Below, piece after piece: positions 56,574 to 64,000 of a stretch of 64,000 nt of DNA. Source of the DNA: Gulosibacter molinativorax (GTDB lineage: Bacteria; Actinomycetota; Actinomycetes; Actinomycetales; Microbacteriaceae); NCBI RefSeq assembly GCF_003010915.2, contig NZ_CP028426.1:1488001-1552000 (forward strand), in the 5' to 3' direction. A program made the position numbers and the translations under genes. Under the pieces are notes generated by a model. That model ran no database searches, was not told the origin of the DNA, and worked only from the letters and a program-made list of their open reading frames with translations. Every line of letters starts with the position of its first letter. The first letter of the stretch is position 1.

Positions 56574-58133
56574 TTAGTTTTCTTGCTCGATGCGCGGGAA
56601 CAGCGACGCGAGGTCGCTCACGCGGCCGTTCGTGCGCCACTCGAGCGCGGTCTTCGGGGTGACGTCGCCGAGCGCGCCCTCGCCACCGATCGCAGCCCAG
56701 AGCTTCTCGGTTGCGATCGGGGTGATCGGGTTGAGGAGCACGGCGAGGACGCCGAGGCCCCGGACCGCGGTCGCGAGCACGGCGGCGAGCCGGTCACGGT
56801 TCGCGTCATCCTTCGCGAGCACCCACGGCTGCTGATCGGTGATGTAGAGGTTCAGGGCATCGACGAGCTTCCACACGGCGGCGATCGCCTGGTCGATAGC
56901 GAACCGGTCGACGGCCTCCTCCGAGTCGCGGATCGCCGTACGGGCGATCTCAAAGATCGCCTCGTCATCAACGTGCGACTGCACGTCGGCCGGGATCTCC
57001 CCGTCGAAGTACTTCTTGACCATGCTGATCACGCGCGAGGCGAGGTTGCCGAAACCGTTCGCGAGCTCGGCGTGGTAGCGCGCGCTCAAGTCCTCCCACG
57101 AGAACGAGCCGTCCTGGCCGAGGTGAATCGCGCGCATAAAGTAGTAGCGGAACGCATCCGAGCCGAACACATCCGTGATCTCGGTCGGCTCAATACCCGT
57201 GAGCTTCGACTTCGACATCTTCTCGCCCCCGACGAGCAGCCAGCCGGTCGCGAACACGCGCTTCGGTGGCTCGATGCCCACCGCGAGCAGCATCGCGGGC
57301 CAGATCACCGCGTGGAAGCGCAGGATGTCCTTGCCGACAATGTGGTTCGCGGGCCAGCGACGCTCGAACTGGCCGTCGCCATCGCCGTAGCCGATCGCGG
57401 TGAAGTAGTTGAGCAACGCATCCACCCAGACGTAGACGACGTGGGACTCGTCCCAAGGCACCTTGATGCCCCAGTCGAAGCTCGTGCGCGAGATCGACAG
57501 GTCGTGGAGGCCCGACTGCACGAAGCTGACCACCTCGTTGCGGGCCGAGGTTGGCATGATGAAATCGGGGTGCGCCTCGTAATAGTCGAGCAGCGGCTGC
57601 TGCATCGCCGAGAGCTTGAAGAAATAGTTGCGCTCCTTGAGCAGCTCCAGCGGCTTCGAATGGATCGCGCAGACCTTCTGCCCCTCGTACTGGCCCTCGC
57701 CCATGACGATCTCCGACTCGGGCTTGAACTCCTCACAGCCCACGCAGTACAGCGCCTCGAACTCGTCCTCGTAAATGAAGCCGGCCTCGTAGAGCTGCGT
57801 CAGGAACTTCTGCACGCGCGTCTCGTGGCGCTCTTCCGTGGTGCGAATGAAGTCATCGTTCGAGAGGTTCAGCGTCTTGAGCAGCGGTCGCCACGCCTCA
57901 TTAACGAGCTTGTCCGCCCACTCCTGCGGCTGCATGTTGTTCGCCACCGCGGACCGCATGATTTTCTGCCCATGCTCGTCGGTTCCGGTGAGGAACCAGG
58001 TGTCGTCCCCACGCTGACGGTGCCAGCGCGCGAGCACATCCGCAGCCACCTCCGCGTACGCGTGACCGATGTGGGGCACGTCGTTGACGTAGAAGATGGG
58101 AGTAGTGACGTAGAAAGATTCGCCAGAAGCCAT
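56574..58133 (-). CDS. metG: Methionyl-tRNA synthetase
   Basis: A 519-residue class I synthetase. The HIGH motif reads HIGHAYAEVAADVLARW near residue 20 (split here); KMSKS reads GEKMSKSKLTGIEP near 300. A CVGCEEFKPE Cys pair marks the zinc knuckle of one class. ATG 58133 (MASGESFYVTTPIFYVND) is the family start. Immediately upstream lie the 72-bp repeats before rsmI. Confidence 0.95.
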   Translation of the reverse strand: MASGESFYVTTPIFYVNDVPHIGHAYAEVAADVLARWHRQRGDDTWFLTGTDEHGQKIMRSAVANNMQPQEWADKLVNEAWRPLLKTLNLSNDDFIRTTEERHETRVQKFLTQLYEAGFIYEDEFEALYCVGCEEFKPESEIVMGEGQYEGQKVCAIHSKPLELLKERNYFFKLSAMQQPLLDYYEAHPDFIMPTSARNEVVSFVQSGLHDLSISRTSFDWGIKVPWDESHVVYVWVDALLNYFTAIGYGDGDGQFERRWPANHIVGKDILRFHAVIWPAMLLAVGIEPPKRVFATGWLLVGGEKMSKSKLTGIEPTEITDVFGSDAFRYYFMRAIHLGQDGSFSWEDLSARYHAELANGFGNLASRVISMVKKYFDGEIPADVQSHVDDEAIFEIARTAIRDSEEAVDRFAIDQAIAAVWKLVDALNLYITDQQPWVLAKDDANRDRLAAVLATAVRGLGVLAVLLNPITPIATEKLWAAIGGEGALGDVTPKTALEWRTNGRVSDLASLFPRIEQEN

Positions 58134-58220
58134 GCGGATCAGTCTAATGCTTGCGCTCTCACGCAATTACCACGTTACGAGGGTGGTGTGGGTGTGTTGG
58201 CTGGCGCGTTGTTGCCGCCC

Positions 58221-58387
58221 TCCGCAAAGCCGTCACTCGATGCACTCCGGGGCCTGCAGAATGCATCCAGCGACGGGCCTGCGCGGGAAGCCTCCGCAAA
58301 GCCGTCACTCGATGCACTCCGGGGCCTGCAGAATGCATCCAGCGACGGTCCTGCGCGGGAGGTCTCCGCAAAGCCGTCACTCGATGC
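58221..58387. repeat. 72-bp tandem repeat between metG and rsmI
   Basis: Two 72-bp copies (58221-58292, 58293-58364), identical at 69 positions, and 23 bases of a third that runs into the end of rsmI (58365-58387). Each full copy contains an imperfect palindrome, arms near 58231-58245 and 58260-58275 in copy 1, that could fold as a hairpin. The unit repeats the sequence around the rsmI stop codon, as if made by local duplication. Confidence 0.85.
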
Positions 58388-59198
58388 GATCGGCGGCGAG
58401 GGCAGCCTCGTAGAGGTCGCGCTTGCGCAGGCCCGTCGCCGTCGCGACTTCGGCCGCCGCGTCCTTGAGCCGCATCCCCTTGGACTGCAGCTCGAGCACC
58501 CGGACGAGCGCCGCATCCTCATCGACGGCACCGGGCTCGGCGCCGGCAACGAGCAGCACGATCTCGCCGCGCACTCCTTCGCGCGCCCATTCGGCAAGCT
58601 CGGATGCGCTGCCCCGCACGGTTTCCTCGTGGAGCTTCGTGAGTTCGCGGCATACGACCACCTGGCGGTCAGGATGCGCGGCAGCGAGACCTTCGAGCGT
58701 CGCGGCAAGGCGATGCGGCGATTCGTAGAAGATGCTCGTGCGCGGCTCGTCGCCGAGCGCCGCAACCACGGCAGCGCGCTCCCCCGCTTTCCGCGGCATG
58801 AATCCCTCGAACGTGAATCGGTCGGTCGGCAGGCCCGACACCGCGAGCGCGGTGATCACGGCACTCGGCCCGGGAACCGAGGTCACCGCCACATCCGCCT
58901 CGATGCACGCGCGCACAACGGGGTACCCCGGATCGGAGATCGCCGGCATGCCCGCATCCGACACGAGCACGACATCCTGCGTCGACGCGAGCTGCGCAAT
59001 CTCGGCGGCGAGCTCGCGCTCGTTGTGCTCGTGCAGCGCGATGAGTCGCGGCCGCGACTCGATCTCGAGGAGGTTCAGCAGCTTCGCGGTAGTGCGAGTG
59101 TCCTCGCACGCCACAATCTCGGCCGCGCGCAGCGTCTCGATGAGGCGCGTCGAAGCATCGCCGAGATTTCCGATCGGAGTGCCAGCGAGGATGAGCAT
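58377..59198 (-). CDS. rsmI: 16S rRNA (cytidine(1402)-2'-O)-methyltransferase
   Basis: A 273-residue tetrapyrrole-methylase-fold enzyme methylating C1402 of 16S rRNA. Motifs: LAGTPIGNLGDAS at the N-terminus, EDTRTTAKLLN, VSDAGMPAISDPGY near 83, VTSVPGPSAVITAL, and FYESPHRL. The family Cys/His pattern is not needed for function. The 72-bp repeats start within its last codons. Confidence 0.94.
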   Translation of the reverse strand: MLILAGTPIGNLGDASTRLIETLRAAEIVACEDTRTTAKLLNLLEIESRPRLIALHEHNERELAAEIAQLASTQDVVLVSDAGMPAISDPGYPVVRACIEADVAVTSVPGPSAVITALAVSGLPTDRFTFEGFMPRKAGERAAVVAALGDEPRTSIFYESPHRLAATLEGLAAAHPDRQVVVCRELTKLHEETVRGSASELAEWAREGVRGEIVLLVAGAEPGAVDEDAALVRVLELQSKGMRLKDAAAEVATATGLRKRDLYEAALAADRIE

Positions 59199-59258
59199 GA
59201 GGTCGTCTTTCTGAGGTGGAGCCGAAAAATATGGAGGCGGAGATGAGGAGACCCGCCC

Positions 59259-60965
59259 CTACTCCCACCCCGGCAGCCAGTGTGTGAGATGCCAGTACCA
59301 CGTGGGAATCTGGATGCCGCTCCAGACCGGGTAGAACATGAAGGACACGAGTACCCCGAGCCCGAGGAAGATCGCGACGGCCGTGACCGCGGGCGTGCGG
59401 CTGCGTCGATCATCCTGCGGCGAACCCGCGAGCGTCTGCAGCGCGAGCGCCGCGGCGAGGAACATGAACGGCAGCCACGCGATCACGTAGAAGTGGTAGA
59501 CCGCGGTGCGCCCGGTAATGAGCCACGGCAGGTAGCCCGCCGCGTAACCGATGACCGGCGCGACCGTCTGCCAGCGCCGATGCACGAATAGCATCATGAT
59601 GAGGAACACGATCGCGATCGTGCCGAGCCAATAGAACAGCGGATTCGACAGCGAGGTGATCGCCTCGACGCACTGTGTCGATGCGCAACCGTGCTCACCA
59701 TACGAGTAGTAGTCGTAGGAAAATGCCGTGGGCCGCAACAAGAACGGCCACTGGACCGGGGCGGATGCGTATGGATGGTCGGCGCCGAGGCCCGAGTGGA
59801 ACTTCAAGACCTCGGACTGGTAGTGCCAGAAGTTCTGGAACGACAGCGGCACCCATTCGAGCATCCCGCCCCACGCGCGCGACGCCTCCTCCTGCACCCA
59901 GTTCGCGTAGTAGCCGGCGCCGGTGCGGAACCAGCCGAGGAACGTCACGAGGTACAGCACGATCGAGATCGGAATCGTGAGCAGGAACGAGGCCCAACCC
60001 TGCTTCAGCACCGCGCCCGAGAGCCAGAACGTGATGCCGGCTTCCTTGCGCGTCGCCGCATCGATGCCGATGGTCACGACGCAGAAGATCGCGAGGAAGT
60101 AGGCGCCCGACCACTTGATGCTCGCGGCGGCCGCGAGCGAGAGCGCCATCGCGACGAGCCAGGGCCGATTCCACAGGATCGGTCCCCAGTCGGGCCCCGG
60201 CACGCGGTCCGCGCGCGGTCGAATCGTGAGCGACCATTTGCTCCGCGGCGCCTCGAGCGGGATGCGCGGGTCCTTCGCGTGCTCTCGCTCGCGCCACGCC
60301 TTGGTCCAGCCCAAGATCTGTCGCCGCTGATCGTCGCGGTCATAGAGCAGGAAGAGGAATCCCAGCAGCACGAAGAACATGAGCAGGCCATCGAGAATCG
60401 AGATCCGACTCGTGGCGATCGCGTGGCCGTCGAGCGCGAGGAACCCCGCCGCGATCGCGGCGAGTCCGATCGAGCCGAACAACTTCTTCCCGACGAGGTA
60501 CAGCAGCGGCACTGCAAGCGAGCCGAATACTGCGACGGCGATGCGCCACGCGAACGCGTTCTCCGCGCCGAAGATGAGCATCCCCCAGCCGATGAGATAT
60601 TTACCGAGGGGTGGATGCACGACATACGACGGGTCGGTCGTATAAGCATTGACGTCTCCCGCGGCAAACAGGTCGCGACCGTTCTCGGGCCACTCCGCCT
60701 CGTAGCCGAGGTTCGCGAGCGTCCAGCCGTCGAGCACGTAGTAGACCTCGTCGAACACGAGGTTTGCGGGATGCCCGAGGCGGATGAACCGCGCGAGCGC
60801 CCCGATGAGCGTGATGATGCCAACGAGGATCCATTCGGTTCGTCGTTGCAACTGCGGGGTCGCCGTCCACCGCTGCCAGAGATCGTCGGCCCAGGAACCG
60901 GTCGGCGGCTTGATGCGCCGTGATCCGGTCCGCTGTAGATTCGAGGTCGCGCTCACCCGCCCCAT
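59259..60965 (-). CDS. Protein O-mannosyltransferase (PMT family)
   Basis: A 568-residue polytopic enzyme using polyprenyl-phosphate mannose to glycosylate exported proteins. The first loop has FDEVYYVLDGWTLANLG with the conserved DE pair near 65, and VVHPPLGKYLIGWGM. About ten helices follow, with KWSGAYFL and the C-terminal FYVIAWLPFMFLAA. ATG 60965 has GAGGAA eight bases upstream. The gene diverges from hrpA. Actinobacterial Pmt works with a Ppm1-type polyprenol-phosphate mannose synthase, which is not seen here. Confidence 0.9.
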   Translation of the reverse strand: MGRVSATSNLQRTGSRRIKPPTGSWADDLWQRWTATPQLQRRTEWILVGIITLIGALARFIRLGHPANLVFDEVYYVLDGWTLANLGYEAEWPENGRDLFAAGDVNAYTTDPSYVVHPPLGKYLIGWGMLIFGAENAFAWRIAVAVFGSLAVPLLYLVGKKLFGSIGLAAIAAGFLALDGHAIATSRISILDGLLMFFVLLGFLFLLYDRDDQRRQILGWTKAWREREHAKDPRIPLEAPRSKWSLTIRPRADRVPGPDWGPILWNRPWLVAMALSLAAAASIKWSGAYFLAIFCVVTIGIDAATRKEAGITFWLSGAVLKQGWASFLLTIPISIVLYLVTFLGWFRTGAGYYANWVQEEASRAWGGMLEWVPLSFQNFWHYQSEVLKFHSGLGADHPYASAPVQWPFLLRPTAFSYDYYSYGEHGCASTQCVEAITSLSNPLFYWLGTIAIVFLIMMLFVHRRWQTVAPVIGYAAGYLPWLITGRTAVYHFYVIAWLPFMFLAAALALQTLAGSPQDDRRSRTPAVTAVAIFLGLGVLVSFMFYPVWSGIQIPTWYWHLTHWLPGWE

Positions 60966-61053
60966 CGTAGGCGTTCCTCGTATTGAGGCGAGTCCGACGC
61001 GAGTGCGACGCCGTACCCGCGCGACGTACCCCGCGACGTAAGATTGAACATCC

Positions 61054-64000
61054 ATGCTTGAGATCACGTACCCGCCCGAGCTCCCCGTCTCGCAGCGCCG
61101 CGAAGAGATTGCCGCGGCCATTCGCGACCACCAGGTCGTCATCGTCGCGGGCGAGACCGGCTCCGGCAAGACGACGCAGCTGCCGAAGATCTGCCTCGAG
61201 CTCGGCCGCGAGTCGATCGGGCACACCCAGCCCCGCCGAATCGCGGCGCGCACGATCGCGGAGCGCGTCGCCGAGGAACTCGATACCGAAGTCGGCGACC
61301 TCGTCGGCTACCAGGTGCGCTTCACCGATGAATCCTCGAAGGCGACCAAGGTCAAGCTCATGACCGACGGCATCCTGCTCGCGGAGCTGCGTGGCGACCG
61401 CAACCTGAGTCGTTACGACACGATCATCATCGACGAGGCGCACGAGCGCTCCCTCAACGTCGATTTCCTCCTCGGCTACCTCAAACGGCTGCTGCCGAAG
61501 CGCCCGGATCTTAAGGTGATCATCACCTCGGCGACGATCGACCCCGAGTCGTTCTCGAAGCATTTCTCGGATGCGCCGATCATCGAGGTCTCAGGCCGCA
61601 CCTACCCCGTCGACGTGCGCTATCGGCCGCTGCTTGCCGATGCCGAAGACCCGGATGCGCCCGGTCAGGACCGCGACGTGTTCGAGGGCATCGTCGCGGC
61701 GCTCGATGAGCTCGAGGGCGAGGCGCCGGGCGATGTGCTCGTCTTCCTGCCCGGCGAGCGAGAGATTCGGGATGCGGAGGATGCAATCCGCGGGTCGCTC
61801 ACTGGCCGTCGCCGCGCGGCAACCGAGGTGCTCCCGCTCTACGGCCGGCTGAGCGCACGGGATCAGCATCGCGTGTTCGAGAAGGGCCGCGCGCCAGGGG
61901 TGCGCCGGCGCGTCGTGCTCGCGACGAACGTCGCGGAGACCTCGCTGACAGTGCCCGGCATCGCATACGTGATCGACACCGGTGAGGCGCGCATCTCGCG
62001 GTACTCGACTCGCGCGAAGGTGCAGCGGCTGCCGATCGAGCCGATCTCGCAGGCATCGGCGAACCAGCGCTCGGGTCGGTCGGGTCGTACTCGCGACGGC
62101 ATCGCGATTCGGCTGTACGGCGAGGATGATTTCAACTCGCGTCCCGAATTCACCGACCCGGAAATTCTGCGCACGAACCTCGCGAGCGTACTGCTGCAGA
62201 TGCTCGAGCTCGGCCTCGGCGCGATCGAGGACTTCCCATTCCTCACTCCGCCCGACAGCCGGGGTGTGAAGGATGGCGTGGACCTCCTTCGCGAGCTCGG
62301 CGCGATTCGTGGCGGCACTCGGGCTTCGCGCGCCGTCCCCAAGCTCACCCGCATCGGCCGCGACCTCGCCCGCCTGCCGATCGACCCGCGCTACGGCCGC
62401 ATGGTGCTCGCCTCCAAAGAACTCGATGTCGCACGCGAGATTCTCATCATCGTCTCTGGCCTCACGATTCAGGACATCCGCGAGCGCCCGCTCGAGCATC
62501 GTCAGCAGGCCGACCAACTCCACGCGCGCTTCCGCGATCCGACGAGCGACTTCTTCACACTGCTGAACCTCTGGAACTACCTCGAGGCGCAGTCGCACGC
62601 CCTCGGCTCAAGCGCCTTCCGCCGCCTGTGCAAAAAGGAATTCCTCAACTTCGTGCGCTTCCGCGAGTGGCAGGACCTCTTCCGGCAGCTGCGCGAGGCG
62701 ACCCGGGGACTCGGGTTGCGCATCCAGAGGCCGAAGCACGAAACCGCCCCCGGCGCCGAGATCGCGCCGAACGCCGAGCCCGGCGCGAACGCAGATGCGG
62801 TGCATAAGGCGATGCTGACGGGCCTCCTCAGCCACATTGGTGTCTACGACCAGGTCAAGCGCGACTACAAGGGCGCGCGCAACACGCGCTTCCGCATCTT
62901 CCCCGGCTCGGGCCTCGCGAAGTCGAACCCGGATGCGGTCATGGCGGCCGAGCTCGTCGAGACCTCGGCGCTGTTCGCGCGAACGGTCGCAAAGATCGAC
63001 CCGGCGTGGGCCGAGGAGTTCGCGGGCGATCTCGTAAAGCGCCAGCACGCCGAACCGCACTGGGAGCGAAAGCAGGGCCAGGCCGTCGCGCTCGAGACCG
63101 TGACGCTGTACGGCGTACCGCTGGTGAAGGGTCGCCGCGTTGGATTCGCGAAGATCGACCCGGTCTGGAGCCGCGACCTGTTCATCCGCCACGCGCTCGT
63201 CGAGGGTGACTGGACCGGACACTATCCGTTCGAGCGGAAGAACCGGCAGCTGCGGCGGGAGCTCGAGGAACTTGAGGAACGGACTCGCCAGCGCGGGCTC
63301 ATCGAGGACGACGAGGTGCTCATGGAGTTCTTCTCCGAGCGCATCCCCGATGACGTCGTCTCGCAGGCGACGTTCGATAAGTGGTGGCGCGAAGCGCAAA
63401 AAACGCAGCCGGACCTGCTCACCCTCACCCGCGCGGACCTCCTCGGCGAGGACGTCGACGAGGCCGACGACGCGCAGTTCCCGCGCGTGTGGAAGCAGGG
63501 CGAGCAGCAGCTCAAGCTCCGGTACAAGTTCGACCCGAACTCCGCCGACGACGGCGTGACGGCGACGATTCCCTTGCCGCTACTCGCCATGTTGCAGCCG
63601 GATGGCTTCGACTGGCTCGTGCCGGGTTTGCGCGCCGAGCTCGTGACCGCGCTGTTGCGGTCGCTGCCGAAGGTCATCCGCCGCAACTTCGTGGCCGCCG
63701 CCGACTGGGCCGCGAAGCTCCTCGAGGAGTCCGCGAACGAACGCTCCCTGAGTGCGGGCGGAGCCCGTGTATCGAAGGGTGCGGACGCATCCAACCGCAC
63801 GTTGAGTAGTCGCGATAGCGACGTATCGAAACGCACCATCGCGACCGCCCGCCCAGACCTCGCCGAACCTGTCGACGGCACCCTCACCGAGGTCCTGCGT
63901 GTTCACATGCAGCGCGCGGCGGGCATCCGCTTCGACGTCGAGGAGTTCGATCTCGCGAAGATCCCCTCGCACCTGCTCATGCGGTTCCGCGTGGTGGATG
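61054..64000 (+). CDS. hrpA: ATP-dependent RNA helicase HrpA (5' part)
   Basis: A DEAH-box helicase open to the window end (982 codons seen). Motif I AGETGSGKTTQLPK (about 29-42), motif II IIDEAHERS near 128, motif III TSATID near 154, then TNVAETSLTVPGIAYVIDTG and QRSGRSGRTRDGIAIRLY. The C-terminal helicase-associated region and HrpA-specific domain follow. Residues about 899-926 (ARVSKG and SDVSKRT) are encoded by two REP-like units in frame. The 3' end lies beyond the window. Start MLEITYPPELPVSQRR. Confidence 0.93.
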   Translation, partial: MLEITYPPELPVSQRREEIAAAIRDHQVVIVAGETGSGKTTQLPKICLELGRESIGHTQPRRIAARTIAERVAEELDTEVGDLVGYQVRFTDESSKATKVKLMTDGILLAELRGDRNLSRYDTIIIDEAHERSLNVDFLLGYLKRLLPKRPDLKVIITSATIDPESFSKHFSDAPIIEVSGRTYPVDVRYRPLLADAEDPDAPGQDRDVFEGIVAALDELEGEAPGDVLVFLPGEREIRDAEDAIRGSLTGRRRAATEVLPLYGRLSARDQHRVFEKGRAPGVRRRVVLATNVAETSLTVPGIAYVIDTGEARISRYSTRAKVQRLPIEPISQASANQRSGRSGRTRDGIAIRLYGEDDFNSRPEFTDPEILRTNLASVLLQMLELGLGAIEDFPFLTPPDSRGVKDGVDLLRELGAIRGGTRASRAVPKLTRIGRDLARLPIDPRYGRMVLASKELDVAREILIIVSGLTIQDIRERPLEHRQQADQLHARFRDPTSDFFTLLNLWNYLEAQSHALGSSAFRRLCKKEFLNFVRFREWQDLFRQLREATRGLGLRIQRPKHETAPGAEIAPNAEPGANADAVHKAMLTGLLSHIGVYDQVKRDYKGARNTRFRIFPGSGLAKSNPDAVMAAELVETSALFARTVAKIDPAWAEEFAGDLVKRQHAEPHWERKQGQAVALETVTLYGVPLVKGRRVGFAKIDPVWSRDLFIRHALVEGDWTGHYPFERKNRQLRRELEELEERTRQRGLIEDDEVLMEFFSERIPDDVVSQATFDKWWREAQKTQPDLLTLTRADLLGEDVDEADDAQFPRVWKQGEQQLKLRYKFDPNSADDGVTATIPLPLLAMLQPDGFDWLVPGLRAELVTALLRSLPKVIRRNFVAAADWAAKLLEESANERSLSAGGARVSKGADASNRTLSSRDSDVSKRTIATARPDLAEPVDGTLTEVLRVHMQRAAGIRFDVEEFDLAKIPSHLLMRFRVVD
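63749..63830. repeat. Two REP-like units inside hrpA
   Basis: Two 28-bp units, 63749-63776 and 63803-63830. Each starts TGAGT and ends GTATCGAA, with a hairpin between: 63754-63759/63763-63768 with GGA loop, and GTCGC/GCGAC with GATA loop. They encode LSAGGARVSK and LSSRDSDVSK. Same plan as the pair in the ABC-F gene. Confidence 0.8.

Noticed and set aside
56583..59246. An 887-codon open frame on the + strand
   Set aside because: It is antisense to metG and rsmI, Arg/His/Glu-rich as expected for the mirror frame of GC-rich genes, and crosses the 72-bp repeats.

Overview
This is a GC-rich chromosomal segment from an actinobacterium, most likely Micrococcales and probably Microbacteriaceae. 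The evidence is the mycothiol enzyme Mca, actinobacterial families such as DUF4245, DUF4307 and DUF501, frequent GTG/TTG starts and many four-base stop/start overlaps. The species cannot be named from the sequence. Nearly all of the window is coding; only 4347-4658 exceeds 300 bases without a gene. No phage, insertion sequence, CRISPR array or rRNA operon was seen.

Layout. 1-10.4 kb: end of xseB, a DUF4245 protein, fumC, a small prepilin peptidase, a PIN-PhoH ATPase, uppS, mca, a DUF4307 protein, greA, ilvA and an AI-2E-type membrane protein. 10.4-13.4 kb: lemA, then a divergent TetR regulator and drug-type MFS exporter with a likely operator, then an odd tRNA gene with a UAA anticodon on a short class I cloverleaf. 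13.5-23.6 kb: a type II NADH dehydrogenase, DUF501, a FtsB/DivIC-like protein, eno (interrupted by a one-base frameshift), hisS, mazG, a small membrane protein and mfd. 23.8-34.3 kb: a two-gene beta-oxidation operon, dtd, pth, rplY, gnd with an ankyrin protein, a luciferase-like oxidoreductase, prs, glmU and tRNA-Gln. 34.3-39.4 kb: a MarR regulator, an ABC-F ATPase, an arsenic-type operon (two arsenate reductases and an aquaglyceroporin) behind an ArsR-type operator, and trpF. 52.7-64 kb: a glutathionyl-hydroquinone-reductase-like protein, ispE, rsmA, tatD, metG, rsmI, a protein O-mannosyltransferase and the start of hrpA.

The unusual part is 39.4-52.5 kb. A P-type ATPase converges on an ECF sigma-factor gene. 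Divergent from the sigma gene are three paralogous, very acidic proteins made of 13-residue DxDGDGxxD repeats without signal peptides, then a fourth acidic protein. Facing them is a tight operon of dynamin-like GTPase, membrane-anchored Hsp70-like ATPase and second dynamin-like GTPase. Each repeat protein is preceded by the same promoter-like element, GGGAACTTT-N13-GCATCYAATC, which looks like an ECF-type promoter. A reasonable hypothesis is an ECF-controlled envelope or ion-stress module joining Ca2+-binding-type acidic proteins to a dynamin/Hsp70 membrane-remodelling machine.

A second theme is short palindromic repeats (a GAGT box, a hairpin, then GTATCGA). They occur once between genes and as tandem pairs inside the reading frames of the ABC-F protein and HrpA, where they encode extra linker peptide.
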